Assembly: GCF_014646515.1 (NCBI RefSeq)
Contig: NZ_BMNK01000005.1
Coordinates: 307,710-371,709 of the forward strand
DNA from: Nonomuraea glycinis
GTDB taxonomy: Bacteria > Actinomycetota > Actinomycetes > Streptosporangiales > Streptosporangiaceae
Direction of reading: 5' to 3'
Length of the DNA stretch: 64,000 nucleotides
The notes beneath the pieces are model-generated. The model searched no databases. It saw only the letters and a list, made by a program, of their open reading frames with translations, and was not told where the DNA came from. A program made the translations under genes and the position numbers. Every line of letters begins with the position of its first letter. The first letter of the stretch is position 1. This document shows positions 1-10,781 of the stretch, piece by piece.

Positions 1-287
1 AACGCCGGATCCTCCGCCACGAACCCCCAGCCGACCCAGGCCGCGTCCGCGCCGGTCTCCACCAGGGCTCGCCTGAGCACGTGGTGGTCCAGGTAGGGCC
101 GCTTCGCGGCGGGCCCCAGGTCGTAGGCGATGTCCGCCTCGCGCACGAAGGTGGCCGTACGGTCGGAGTCCGTATAGAGGGCGACGGTCTCGATCCGTGT
201 CCCCGTCTCCGCGGCTAGATCCCGAACGGCATGGATGAGCCGCATGGCGGCTTCACCACGGTTGACGATGGCGACACGACTGAACAC
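1..287 (-). CDS. Biotin carboxylase N-terminal domain, partial (acyl-CoA carboxylase alpha-type)
   Basis: About 95 codons are visible from a GTG start at 287; the rest lies beyond the left edge. The translation opens with FSRVAIVNRGEAAMRLIHA, the usual start of biotin carboxylase domains (RVAIVNRGEIA in the family), and continues with VALYTDSD and a G-F-V-A-E-D-P stretch typical of the first ATP-grasp pre-domain. These enzymes carboxylate biotin with ATP and bicarbonate for acetyl- or propionyl-CoA carboxylases. AAGGG lies about 8 nt upstream of the GTG. Whether it is a stand-alone subunit or a fusion with carboxyltransferase domains cannot be seen. Confidence 0.8.
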   Translation of the reverse strand, partial: MFSRVAIVNRGEAAMRLIHAVRDLAAETGTRIETVALYTDSDRTATFVREADIAYDLGPAAKRPYLDHHVLRRALVETGADAAWVGWGFVAEDPA

Positions 288-522
288 TGAGCGGGCCCTT
301 CGAACTCGGAGAACATGACCGTCCGAATCCATCCTCTCGGGTGCCCGTGGTGACCGGAATGGCGGGGGCTAAGCGTGTTTCGCCGCTGAAGTTGGGGGGA
401 TCGCACAAACGCCCCCGGCCGATCGGCGTGCCGGGGTGGCACGCGGGACGCTCAGGACGGGCGTGTTCGGAGCCGGGGTCGCGCGTGACCTGAACGACGT
501 CTGCGCGCGCCACACTGGGAGG
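288..522. promoter_or_regulatory. Divergent intergenic region
   Basis: This 235 bp gap separates the minus-strand carboxylase start from the plus-strand lipoprotein start and should hold promoters for both. I could not pick out convincing -35/-10 hexamers or a clear palindrome. An in-frame GTG at 436 would extend the lipoprotein by 29 residues, but that extension has no signal-peptide character. Confidence 0.3.
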
Positions 523-1053
523 GTGTCGTTACGTCTCTCGCTCGCGCTGCTGGCGCTGGTCGTGCTGTCCGCCTGCGGTTCCGGCTCAGCGCTGAGCCAG
601 GCCGTGATCGACCAGGCCACCCGGCAGGGCGTGGCGCCCGACCTGATGTACGTCGTGGATCTGCCCGGGTACGAGCTGGCCGAGCAGTCGGTGGGTGCGG
701 TCAACGAGGAAGGGTTCGGCGCCTTCTACACCGCGTCCGACGGCAGGCAGGTGGAGATGCGGGTCGATCGGGGGCCGTACACCTGTGCCGGCACGTGCGA
801 GCGGGACGGCGACGGCTGGTACACCGAGCACGAAGGGCGGCAGGAGTACGTCGCGGTGCGCGCCGACCACTACGTGCGGCTGATCTGTCCGGACGGGCAG
901 GTGGACCGGGCCGTGCTGAAGCAGGCGGCGGAGGGTGCCCGGCCGGTCGTCGGCGACGGAACGCCCGCTCCCGCGCCGAGCCGGGTCGAGCGCGGCGACC
1001 TGCCCGAGAACGGCGACGGCGCCCCGATCCAGCCCACCGGCCCCGGCAGCTGA
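523..1053 (+). CDS. Small putative lipoprotein of unknown function
   Basis: The GTG at 523 was chosen because it gives a classic lipoprotein signal: a short basic start, the hydrophobic run LALLALVVL and the lipobox LSAC with Cys18, followed by GSGS. The mature part (about 158 residues) is acidic and contains two cysteines close together (YTCAGTCERDGDGW), a third in LICPDGQ, and a Pro/Ala-rich tail. GGGAGG sits directly against the GTG, so spacing is poor; longer starts at 436 or 463 are possible but would bury the signal. I do not recognise the family; the protein should sit on the outer face of the membrane. Confidence 0.7.
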   Translation: MSLRLSLALLALVVLSACGSGSALSQAVIDQATRQGVAPDLMYVVDLPGYELAEQSVGAVNEEGFGAFYTASDGRQVEMRVDRGPYTCAGTCERDGDGWYTEHEGRQEYVAVRADHYVRLICPDGQVDRAVLKQAAEGARPVVGDGTPAPAPSRVERGDLPENGDGAPIQPTGPGS

Positions 1054-1122
1054 GACCACGGGCACAGCCGGGCTCCCGGCGAGCTGACGCACGGCGCGTG
1101 GGTCTCACGGCGCGTGGTCTCA
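1051..1122. repeat. Inverted/direct repeat in the convergent gap, possible terminator
   Basis: TGAGACCACG at 1051-1060 (overlapping the lipoprotein stop) is the exact reverse complement of CGTGGTCTCA at 1113-1122, and a near copy of the second arm lies just before it. The gap separates two converging genes, so a bidirectional terminator is plausible, but the 52 nt loop is long and there is no T-run. Confidence 0.3.
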
Positions 1123-1141
1123 CGGTGCGGTGGCGCCACCG

Positions 1142-1744
1142 TCAGAGTCTGGCGATCACGTCGGCCTCCTCCCAGACCTCGCCGTACTTCGCCTGGATGT
1201 CGAAGAGGCCGGCTTCGTGGGGGCCCGGTGCGCGGTCTCCCACGGCCTGGCGCACCACGATCGGCACGAACCCGTGCTGGATGGCGTCCACGGCGGTCGC
1301 CCGCACGCATCCGCTGGTGGACACCCCGGCGATCACCAGGGTGTCCACCCGCGACGCGGTCAGCGCCGAGGCGAGCGGGCTGCCGAAGAACGCGCTCGCG
1401 TACTGCTTGACGATCACCAGCTCGGCCGGCTCCGGTGCGACCTCGGGCATGAGCGCGCCGAGCGGGTGGTCGCCGACCAGGCGCCGCAGCGGCGCGACCT
1501 TGCGGAAGAACAGGCCGCCGTCGATCCCGCCGGGGCCGTACGCCACCCGGGTGTGCACGACCGGCACGCCGGCCGTGCGGGCGGCGGCCAGCACCCGGGC
1601 CGCCGCGTCGAGGCAGTCGCGCGAGCCGAGGTACAGCTCGGCGCCCGGCTCGAAGTAGGCGCGCATCAGGTCGATGAGGATCAGCGCCGGGCGCTCGCCG
1701 AACTCCAGCGAACGCCCGAACACCTCCTCATGGGGCCTGATCAC
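1142..1744 (-). CDS. Isochorismatase-family cysteine amidohydrolase
   Basis: The 200-residue protein has the family catalytic triad: Asp25 in LILIDLMRAYF, Lys113 in VIVKQYASAFFGS and Cys146 in AGVSTSGCVRAT. This fold includes N-carbamoylsarcosine amidase, ureidoacrylate hydrolase and nicotinamidase. The GTG start overlaps the stop of the upstream hydantoinase B gene by four bases, so the two are translationally coupled. Behind an ATP-dependent hydantoinase pair, the most economical role is hydrolysis of the N-carbamoyl amino acid made by ring opening, releasing carbon dioxide and ammonia. That substrate is inferred from context only. Confidence 0.85.
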   Translation of the reverse strand: MIRPHEEVFGRSLEFGERPALILIDLMRAYFEPGAELYLGSRDCLDAAARVLAAARTAGVPVVHTRVAYGPGGIDGGLFFRKVAPLRRLVGDHPLGALMPEVAPEPAELVIVKQYASAFFGSPLASALTASRVDTLVIAGVSTSGCVRATAVDAIQHGFVPIVVRQAVGDRAPGPHEAGLFDIQAKYGEVWEEADVIARL

Positions 1745-3584
1745 ACCCGGACCGGCGGCGGCGTGGGCGCCGGCAGGCCGGTCTCCTCCTCGCAGCGGGC
1801 GAGGATCTCCGCCAGCGGCGGGCCCATGTCGAACACCGGCAGTTCGCCTCTGCCCGTACGCAGCCGCTCGCGCAGCCCGGCCGTGGCCTCGTCGTCGATC
1901 GTGCCGTCGGCGGCGCACACCACGCCGAAGCGGCGTGCTCCGCCGGGGGTCACCAGCCCGCGCCTGACCTCCAGGCCGACCAGACCGGGATCGCGGGCCA
2001 GCGGGTCGCCCCACCCGCCGCCGCCCCAGGTGACGAAGTGCAGCACGTCGTCCGGCCGTACCTCGACGTCGTGGACCTTGCTCGGCAGGATCTCGACCTC
2101 ACCCGAGGCCCGCTCGATCCACTTGCGCCCGCGCGCTCCTGGCTCGCCGCCGTTGACGCCCCACGGGTAGGTGAGCCAGCGGTCGTCGTGGATGGCGATC
2201 GTGCCCGGCTTGAGGAAGCGGTAGGCGACGTCCACGCCGTTGCCGCCGCGATGCAGACCCGCGCCGCCGGTGTCGGCGACGGTCTCCCAGCGCTCGATCC
2301 GCAGCGGATAGTACGACTCCAGGAACTCGCACGGGATGTTGGTGAACGACGGCCACAGCGAGTGCCCGTCGGGCCCGTCGCCGATCGGCCTGCCGGGGAT
2401 GCCGCCGAAGCCGATGGAGTAGAGCTGGAACCCGTCGCCCGCGTACATGAAGTGGGGTGAGGAGGAGAAGCCGGCGGCGTTGAGCAGCTCGGGCGTCTTC
2501 TGCCCCAGCAGCCCGCCGAACAGGTCGAACAGCCGGCCGATGCCGTGGTTGCGGCCGTTGAGCGCGGCCGGGAAGGCCGGCTTCCAGAAGCTGCCGTCGG
2601 GGATGCGCACGTCCACCAGCGGGTAGAAGCCGTCGTTCCAGAGGATCTGCGGGTCGGCCACGGTGATCAGGTAGATGCCGAAGAACATCCGGGCGAGGTT
2701 CTCGTTGATGTAGTAGTTGATCGGCCCCTCGGCCTGCGGGGCGCTGCCGGTGAAGTCGAGCAGCACCTTGTCACCGGTGCGGGTGAGCGACAGCACCAGC
2801 TTGAACGGGCCGTGGCCGCGGCCGTCGTCGCAGATGTAGTCGGTGAAGGTGAGCGTCTCGCCGTCCTCGAAGAGGGTGGCGAGCAGCACCTTCATGGCGT
2901 CGTAGTTGCGCCGCAGCAGCGCCTCCAGCGCGGAGGTGTAGGTCTCGGCGCCGAACCGGGCGCACAGTTCCTGGATGCGCCGCGAGGCGGTGCGGCACGC
3001 CGCCACGATGCCGTTGAGGTCGGCGCGGTTCCAGTCGGGCTGGCGCACCTGGTTGAGGATGACGCGCAGCGCGTCCTCGTTCAGCACGCCCTTGGCGTAG
3101 AGCTTGAAGGGCGGGATGACGACGCCCTCCTCGTAGATGGTGCGCGCGTCGGTCGGCATCGAGCAGGCGGTCTTGCCGCCCACGTCGGACATGTGGCCGA
3201 ACATCGACGACCAGCCGACGACCCTGCCGTCGACGAAGATGGGCATCACGACCAGCCAGTCGTTGGCGTGGCTGATGGCGCCGTCGCAGGAGTAGGGGTC
3301 GGAGGTGAGCAGGACGTCGCCCTCCTCGATGGTCCCGTCGAACCGGTCGAGCAGCGCCGGGATGGACAGCCCGAACTGGCCCACGACCATCCGCCCCGAC
3401 GGGTCGCCGATCAGCGGGAACTCGTCGTGCTGCTCGCGGATGCCGGGGGACAGCGCCGTGCGGAAGAGCACCTCGTCCATCTCGTGGCGGGCGTTGCGCA
3501 GCGCGTTCTCGACGATGTCGAGAGTGATGGGGTCGACGGGCACGCGGGCGAGCGGTGCCGTCGCGGTCTCGATGATCTGGGCCA

Positions 3585-3588
<4 letters not shown>
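1741..3588 (-). CDS. Hydantoinase B / oxoprolinase family subunit
   Basis: The 615-residue protein matches the HyuB family over its length: VDPITLDIVENALRNARHEM at the start, SCDGAISHANDW, GHMSDVGG, and near the end the glycine-rich WETVADTGGAGLHRGGNGV and VTWGGGGWGDP. HyuB acts with HyuA in ATP-dependent cleavage of cyclic amides (N-methylhydantoin, 5-oxoproline, caprolactam) or in related carboxylases. The ATG overlaps the hyuA-type stop by four bases (ATGA), and the gene is followed by the overlapping amidohydrolase. Substrate is not determinable from sequence. Confidence 0.9.
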
Positions 3589-5603
<2,015 letters not shown>

Positions 5604-5620
5604 GGCGACGCTCCTTGTCG

Positions 5621-6817
5621 CTAGATGATTCCGTCGGCCGTGAGCCGATCCAGCTCCTCGGGGGTGAGGCCGAGTAGTTCGTGGTAGATCTCCTGGTTGT
5701 GCGCGCCCAGGGCCGGTCCCGCGGCCCGGACCGCGCCGGGGGAGGCCGACAGTTTCGGCGCGACGTTCTGCATGGCCAGCTCGCCGAAGTCGGGGTGCTG
5801 GACCCGGACGATGGCCTCGCGGGCGGCGAAGTGCGGGTCGTCGAACATGTCCGCCGCGCGGTAGATCCGCCCGGCCGGCACGCCGCCCGCGTGCAGCAGG
5901 TCGAGCAGCTCCTGGGCGGGCAGCCGCGCCGTCCATCTGCCGATCAGGTCGTCGAGCTCGCTCATGTTCGCGCCGCGGGCGCCGTGGGTGGCGTAGCGCT
6001 CGTCCGCGGCCAGCTCCGGCCGGCCCATGGCGGCCGCCAGGCGGCTGAACACGCTGTCCTGGTTGGCGGCGATGAGGATGCTGTCGCCGTCCTTGGTGGG
6101 ATAGACGTTGCTGGGCGCGACGTTCGGCAGCACGGGCCCGGTGCGTTCGCGCTGGTAGCCGGCCTGCTGCCACTCCGGCACCAGCGACTCCATCATGGCC
6201 AGCACCGACTCGTAGATCGCCGAGTCGACCACCTGGCCCTGGCCGCTGTTCTCGCGCTCGTGCAGGGCGACGAGGGTGCCGATGCAGGCGTAGGTGGCGG
6301 CCAGCGAGTCGCCCAGGGAGACGCCGGCGCGCGAGGGCGGCAGGCCGGGGTCGCCGGTCACGTAGCGGATGCCGCCCATCGCCTCGCCGATCGATCCGTA
6401 GCCGGCGCGCGGCGCGTACGGGCCGGTCTGGCCGAAGCCGGTCACCCGGGTGATCACCAGCCGGGGATTGATCTCGTGCAGTCGCTCCGGTGACATGCCC
6501 CAGCGTTCGAGGGTGCCGGGCCGGAAGTTCTCCAGCAGCACGTCGGCCCGCTCGACCAGCCGGCGCACGAGGTCCTGGCCCGCGCCGGTGCGCAGGTCGC
6601 AGGTCACGGACTTCTTGTTGCGGGCCACGACCGGCCACCACAGGGACTTGCCGTGCGGCTTCTCCCGGCCCCACTGGCGCATGGGGTCGCCCTTGCCCGG
6701 GTCCTCGACCTTGATCACCTCGGCGCCGAAGTCGCCGAGCAGCTGGCCGCAGAACGGTCCGGCGAGCAACTGCCCCAGTTCCACGACCCGGATGTCACCG
6801 AGCGGGAGTCCCCTCAT
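5621..6817 (-). CDS. Class III CoA-transferase (CaiB/BaiF family)
   Basis: The 398-residue protein has the family signatures: VVELGQLLAGPFCGQLLGDF, GAEVIKVEDPGKGDPMR, the nucleotide-loop DVLLENFRPGTLERWG and GFGQTGPYAPRAGYG. Asp170 in SLGDSLAATYA aligns with the aspartate that forms the acyl anhydride in formyl-CoA transferase. It moves CoA onto a carboxylic acid. The ATG at 6817 shares one base with the GntR stop; a GTG at 6820 is also possible, and AGGAG is positioned for either. Together with the divergent HMG-CoA-lyase-type gene it suggests activation then cleavage of a 3-hydroxy-3-methyl acid. Confidence 0.9.
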   Translation of the reverse strand: MRGLPLGDIRVVELGQLLAGPFCGQLLGDFGAEVIKVEDPGKGDPMRQWGREKPHGKSLWWPVVARNKKSVTCDLRTGAGQDLVRRLVERADVLLENFRPGTLERWGMSPERLHEINPRLVITRVTGFGQTGPYAPRAGYGSIGEAMGGIRYVTGDPGLPPSRAGVSLGDSLAATYACIGTLVALHERENSGQGQVVDSAIYESVLAMMESLVPEWQQAGYQRERTGPVLPNVAPSNVYPTKDGDSILIAANQDSVFSRLAAAMGRPELAADERYATHGARGANMSELDDLIGRWTARLPAQELLDLLHAGGVPAGRIYRAADMFDDPHFAAREAIVRVQHPDFGELAMQNVAPKLSASPGAVRAAGPALGAHNQEIYHELLGLTPEELDRLTADGII

Positions 6818-7446
6818 CACTTCTTCTCCTGGTTGCGTGGGCCCAGCAAGGACGCGCGGGCCGAGAACAGGTGGGCCGTCATGACCGCCTCGGCCCAGTC
6901 GGGATCGCCGGCGCGGATGGCCGCCGTGATCTCGAGGTGGTGGTTGACGCTGCGCGCCATGGCCTCCTCGTCGAAGGAGCTATATGTGCGCAGCAGGACG
7001 GGGGAGTGGATCAGCATGCTGATCGACTGGACCAGCAGGGTGCTGCCGCCGAGCCGGACCAGGCTCTGGTGGAACTCGGAGTTGAGCCGGTAGACGGCGT
7101 CGAGGTCGCCGCGCGCGGCGTGCTCGCGCAGCTCGACCGCCACCGCGTGCAGGCGGTCGACGTCGTCCTGCGCGGCGGTCGTGGCCGCCTGGCGGGCGGC
7201 CAGTCCTTCGACCCGGGCGCGCAGCTCGAAGATCGTCTCCAGGTCGACGCGGGGGTACTCGACCACCCGGGCGCCCTTGTTCGTGGTGACCTCGACGAGC
7301 CCTTCCGCCTCCAGGCGGCGCAGCGCCTCCCGGACGGGGGTGCGGCTGACGTTCAGCGTCTCGGCCAGCTCGACCTCTCCCAGGCGGTCACCCGGAGCGT
7401 AGTGCCCGCCCAGGATGAGGCTTCTGAGGTCATCAATGGCCGCCAT
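6817..7446 (-). CDS. GntR-family regulator, FCD subfamily
   Basis: The 209-residue protein has a winged helix (DRLGEVELAETLNVSRTPVREALRRLEAEG, residues about 20-48) and a C-terminal FCD ligand domain with the metal-site residues in YRLNSEFHQ, VNHHLEI and MTAHLF. FCD regulators usually sense a carboxylic acid. It is the first gene of the CoA-transferase/hydantoinase operon and diverges from the lyase gene, with TGTATACA overlapping its own start. It is therefore probably the local repressor, relieved by the pathway substrate. GAGGAG precedes the ATG. Confidence 0.92.
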   Translation of the reverse strand: MAAIDDLRSLILGGHYAPGDRLGEVELAETLNVSRTPVREALRRLEAEGLVEVTTNKGARVVEYPRVDLETIFELRARVEGLAARQAATTAAQDDVDRLHAVAVELREHAARGDLDAVYRLNSEFHQSLVRLGGSTLLVQSISMLIHSPVLLRTYSSFDEEAMARSVNHHLEITAAIRAGDPDWAEAVMTAHLFSARASLLGPRNQEKK

Positions 7447-7517
7447 GTATACAACTCCTCGCTCAAGTGGCAGCATCTTGTCGCACAGGACGCCATAAGA
7501 CAAGAGATTGCATACAA
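7445..7517. promoter_or_regulatory. Two candidate GntR operators in the divergent promoter
   Basis: ATGTATACAA at 7445-7454 contains the perfect palindrome TGTATACA and covers the regulator's start codon; TTGCATACAA at 7508-7517 ends one base before the lyase GTG. FCD GntR proteins such as MatR are known to bind TTGTATACA-type sites. Placement over both starts fits repression of both transcription units by the adjacent regulator. Confidence 0.55.
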
Positions 7518-7518
7518 C

Positions 7519-8418
7519 GTGGAGATACAAGTCATCGAGGTCGGTCCCCGCGACGGCCTGCAGAACGAGCCCGAGCAGGTGCCGACCGAGGCCAAGGTCG
7601 CCTACCTGGAGGCACTCGTCGCCGCGGGCGTGCGCCGCATCGAGGCGGTCAGCTTCGTCCATCCCGGGCGGGTCCCGCAGATGGCCGACGCCGAGCAGGT
7701 CATGGCCCGCGCCCCGCGCGTGCCCGGCCTGCGCTACGCCGGGCTGGTGCTGAACGAACGCGGCCTGGACCGGGCGCTGGAGACCGGCGTCGACGAGGTC
7801 AACGTCGTCGTCGTGGCGACCGAGACCTTCTCCCGGCGCAACCAGGGCATGTCGGTGGACCGGGTCGTCGACGGCTTCGGCGGCATCGCCGAGCGGGCCC
7901 GCGCCGCCGGGCTCGGCGTGACGCTGACCGTGGGGGCGTCGTTCGGCTGCCCGTTCGAGGGCGAGGTGGACCCTGGCCACGTCGCCGAGCTGGTGGCGCG
8001 CTGCCCGGGGGCGCAGGAGGTGGCGCTGGCCGACACGATCGGCGTGGGCACCCCGGCCGACGTGCGCCGGCTGGTCACCGCCGTGCGTGCGGTGACCGCC
8101 GCGCCGCTGCGCTTCCACTTCCACAACACCCGCAGCACCGGGTACGCCAACGCCGTGGCCGCTCTGGAGGCCGGGGCGGCCGCCCTGGACGCCAGCGCCG
8201 GAGGCATCGGCGGCTGCCCCTTCGCCCCCGAGGCGACGGGCAACATCGCCACCGAGGACCTCGTCTACCTGCTGGACCGGATGGGCGTCGGCACCGGCAT
8301 CACCCTGTCCGCCGTGGCCGAGGCGGGGCTCTATATCGGGAGGTACCTGGGCAAACCGGTCCCTGCCCAGCTCGGTCGCGTGACCCCCTGGCCGCCGCCC
8401 GGTCCTGGACCGACCTGA
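7519..8418 (+). CDS. Hydroxymethylglutaryl-CoA lyase family protein
   Basis: The 299-residue TIM-barrel protein starts VEIQVIEVGPRDGLQNE, the HMGL signature with the first metal ligand. It carries FHFHNTRSTGYANA (metal-binding histidines) and GGIGGCPFAPEATGN, which holds the family's catalytic-loop cysteine. The reaction type is retro-aldol cleavage of a 3-hydroxyacyl-CoA such as HMG-CoA or citramalyl-CoA, giving acetyl-CoA and a keto acid. The GTG start is the only in-frame start near the family N-terminus, and there is no obvious ribosome site. It is divergent from, and probably co-regulated with, the CoA-transferase operon. Confidence 0.9.
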   Translation: MEIQVIEVGPRDGLQNEPEQVPTEAKVAYLEALVAAGVRRIEAVSFVHPGRVPQMADAEQVMARAPRVPGLRYAGLVLNERGLDRALETGVDEVNVVVVATETFSRRNQGMSVDRVVDGFGGIAERARAAGLGVTLTVGASFGCPFEGEVDPGHVAELVARCPGAQEVALADTIGVGTPADVRRLVTAVRAVTAAPLRFHFHNTRSTGYANAVAALEAGAAALDASAGGIGGCPFAPEATGNIATEDLVYLLDRMGVGTGITLSAVAEAGLYIGRYLGKPVPAQLGRVTPWPPPGPGPT

Positions 8419-8493
8419 CCTCTGACGATGCGGCCCGCCGGGCAGGTGGCGCTGCGGACCTTCTCAGCCTTGGCCTTCGACCGGCGCGGGGGT

Positions 8494-10326
8494 TCAGCTC
8501 GATGTCAGGGTGAGGGCGTACAGGGCGATCGCCGCGAAGTCGTCGGCCGGTTCGGAAGCCTGCCAGGAGCGCACGTCGTCGGCGAAGCGGCTGCCGTGTC
8601 CGGTGAAGCGCTCGTAGCGGTCCACGCCGCCCGCCGGGCAGGCGGGCATCTCCTCGACGTGCTCGCCCAGGCCGTCCTTGAAGAGTTTCGCGTCGTTGGG
8701 CCCGTTGACGACGGCGCCCGTGGCGGGCTTGCCGGTGATGCTGGCGATCTGGTGGTGCGGGCAGGCGATCGAGCGCCGGCCCACCCCGGCGATGAAGGAC
8801 ACGCCCCACGGGTTCGCGCCCAGCGCCCAGTTGCGCTGCTGGGTGCCGAAGGCGTCGTAGGCGCCGTCGCCGGTCACCGACCGGTACAGGCGCGCGGTGG
8901 CGGCCAGGCCGAACGCGTGCGGTACGGCGTCGAACTCGTCATAGCGCGCCCCGGCGCGGAACGGGTCCGCGGCGGCGCGGCGAGCCCCGAGGTCGAGCTG
9001 GGCCTTGAGCCCGGCGATCAGCTCGGCCTCGGAGACGGCGAGCCGGGCGGTCCCGGCGGTCCCGGTGGTCCCGGCCGCGCGCATGGCCTTGACGAGGTCG
9101 GCGTGGGCCAGCGCGCTCACGTCGTACAGGTTGAGCGTGTCGCCCGGCTCCTCGTCCAGGTAGCCGCGCGCCCAGCGGGCCGCCTCCGCCAGCCAGCGCC
9201 CGGCCCGCGGGTCGCGCAGGCGCTGCGCGGCCAGGGCCAGCTCGGCGCCGCCTAGTTGCATGTCGTCCCGCCAGACGCTCTCGGGGTAGAAGGCGTGCGG
9301 CAGGGAGGTCACCAGCCGGTCCACGCCGGTGGTCCTGGCCATCGCGTACAGGGAGGCGGCCTGGTCGAGCAGCCGGGTGGCGCGCTCGACAGACGGTTCG
9401 AGCTGGGCGGCCAGGGCGAAGGCGGCGGCCGTGCGGCCGGCCAGGTTCGGGCTGACCTGCTTGCCGGGGGCGGCGGCACGGAAGACCGGGCGGTGGCGGA
9501 TGAACCGGTGCGTCTTGGCCCGGTCGTTGTCGTCGGCCTCGGGCAGGCGCCAGATGTCGTGGTCGCCGACGAAGGTGCCCTTGGCGTCGCCGGCGCCGAT
9601 GCCGACCTGGATGTAGAGGGTCTTCGACTCCTCATCCCACATCTTGTCCAGATATTTCAGTCCATGGTCGGCTTCCTTCCGCAGGGCGGAGCCGGTGACC
9701 TTCCCGTCCCGCTGCGCGGCCCACAGCAGCGTGTCCACGTACGCCTGGATGTGGGTGAACTTGAGGTAGTCGCCCGCGTCGAACCAGCCGCCCTCGACGT
9801 CGACCGGCCCGCCGATCTTCGTCAGCCTGCCCTTGATCTCGTCGGTCTCCGGGCCGGTGAACGTGGGCCAGTCGTAGACGGAGGCGGCCCGGTCGTTGCG
9901 GTGGCTCGGCTCGCGCGGCGCGTCGGCGCCGTCGCGCTGCAGGCCGAGGAAGCCCAGCACCTTGGCCGCCGGATTCTGGGCCGGCGCGATCCCGAACTCG
10001 GCCGACGTCGCTCCGCCGGCCTTGACCCGGTAGCGGCCGGGGGTGCGCAGCCGGGTCAGGTCGAGGTCGTAGACGTGCGGGTAGCGGCCGTTCCACGCGC
10101 CCCGGTCGCGGCCCGCCCGCCCGGTGAGCACCACCCGGCCGCGCCGGTCGACCACGGTGAAGCGCCCGGCCCCGCCGCGCGTCATCAGATAGGCGTGCTT
10201 GCTCTCGCCCGGCCAGTAACCGACCTGGTCCACCCGCACGAGCCCGGGCGCGGCGGCCAGGGCGGGGCCGGCGTTCGCGGACGCCAGCAGCGCCAGCGCG
10301 AGCGCGGCGGGGATCAGTTTTCCCAT
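8494..10326 (-). CDS. Secreted glycoside hydrolase family 9 protein
   Basis: The 610-residue protein has a signal peptide (about residues 1-25, ending PALAAA), an N-terminal Ig-like CelD_N-type domain (about 30-112) and a GH9 (alpha/alpha)6 catalytic domain. The GH9 base motif is WFDAGDYLKF with Asp183 and Asp186; the family's ACPHHQ histidine loop follows GVSFIAGVGRRS, and Glu592 in WQASEPADDFAA fits the proton donor. GH9 enzymes cut beta-1,4-glucans, and some act on chitosan or mixed glucans; the substrate is not certain. GGAGGAGCAG precedes the ATG. It stands alone, convergent with the lyase gene. Confidence 0.88.
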   Translation of the reverse strand: MGKLIPAALALALLASANAGPALAAAPGLVRVDQVGYWPGESKHAYLMTRGGAGRFTVVDRRGRVVLTGRAGRDRGAWNGRYPHVYDLDLTRLRTPGRYRVKAGGATSAEFGIAPAQNPAAKVLGFLGLQRDGADAPREPSHRNDRAASVYDWPTFTGPETDEIKGRLTKIGGPVDVEGGWFDAGDYLKFTHIQAYVDTLLWAAQRDGKVTGSALRKEADHGLKYLDKMWDEESKTLYIQVGIGAGDAKGTFVGDHDIWRLPEADDNDRAKTHRFIRHRPVFRAAAPGKQVSPNLAGRTAAAFALAAQLEPSVERATRLLDQAASLYAMARTTGVDRLVTSLPHAFYPESVWRDDMQLGGAELALAAQRLRDPRAGRWLAEAARWARGYLDEEPGDTLNLYDVSALAHADLVKAMRAAGTTGTAGTARLAVSEAELIAGLKAQLDLGARRAAADPFRAGARYDEFDAVPHAFGLAATARLYRSVTGDGAYDAFGTQQRNWALGANPWGVSFIAGVGRRSIACPHHQIASITGKPATGAVVNGPNDAKLFKDGLGEHVEEMPACPAGGVDRYERFTGHGSRFADDVRSWQASEPADDFAAIALYALTLTSS

Positions 10327-10611
10327 CTGCTCCTCCTGAGGTGGTCACGACGCGAACGGCCACGGCACCGGCTCGGCTCCGGCCGGGCTCACCGTACCGT
10401 CGATCTTGTCGCCGGTCATACCGGTCCACGGACCGGCGTGTAGACCCGCGCGGCCGTTTTCCGGCGAAGCGTAGGGATGCCGTCAATATTCAGGCGATAG
10501 CCGTATGGAACCCGTCAAGAACCGTCAAACCACTCAAATTCCGGGATTTGCTGAGCTCACAGGCGCCCGGGGAGGGTGACTCGAACCCCGGCAAAGGAGT
10601 TGAGGAGTGGG
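10327..10611. promoter_or_regulatory. kdp / GH9 divergent intergenic region
   Basis: This 285 bp gap should hold the KdpE-controlled kdp promoter. An A/T-richer stretch lies at about 10485-10560. A hairpin with arms CCGGGG at 10567-10572 and CCCCGG at 10586-10591 sits just before the GAGGAG ribosome site at 10602-10607. I cannot identify a known riboswitch or a KdpE site with confidence. Confidence 0.4.
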
Positions 10612-10695
10612 ATGGCAGACGTCATCTTCGTCGCACTGACGATCACGGTCTTCGTGATCCTGGAGTTGGGCGTGAAGGCGGTGGAGCGACTGTGA
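10612..10695 (+). CDS. 27-residue single-span membrane peptide ahead of kdpF
   Basis: An ATG with GAGGAG five bases upstream opens a 27-codon frame: [20 protein letters not shown] followed by VKAVERL. It is one hydrophobic helix with a basic C-terminal tail, the same design as KdpF but a different sequence. Its TGA overlaps the kdpF GTG by four bases, so it is translationally coupled to the kdp operon. It may be a second small accessory subunit, a duplicated KdpF, or a leader peptide that couples translation into kdpF. I do not know a described function. Confidence 0.7.
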   Translation: MADVIFVALTITVFVILELGVKAVERL

Positions 10696-10781
10696 GCGCC
10701 GTCAACGCCGCCGGTTTGGTCGTGGTCGCCGGCCTGGTGGTCTTCATGGTCGCGGCGCTGCTGTTCCCGGAGCGGTTCTGA
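10692..10781 (+). CDS. kdpF: Potassium-transporting ATPase small subunit KdpF
   Basis: The 29-residue peptide has one transmembrane helix ([20 protein letters not shown]) and ends FPERF, the KdpF C-terminal signature. KdpF stabilises the KdpABC complex in the membrane. The GTG overlaps the stop of the upstream peptide, and its TGA shares one base with the kdpA ATG (TGATG), as expected for a tightly coupled kdp operon. Confidence 0.9.
   Translation: MSAVNAAGLVVVAGLVVFMVAALLFPERF

Noticed and set aside
10485..10611. Possible c-di-AMP (ydaO-type) riboswitch in the kdp leader
   Set aside because: A GGGTGACTC stretch and a hairpin are present, but the conserved ydaO core could not be laid out. 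A covariance-model search would decide.
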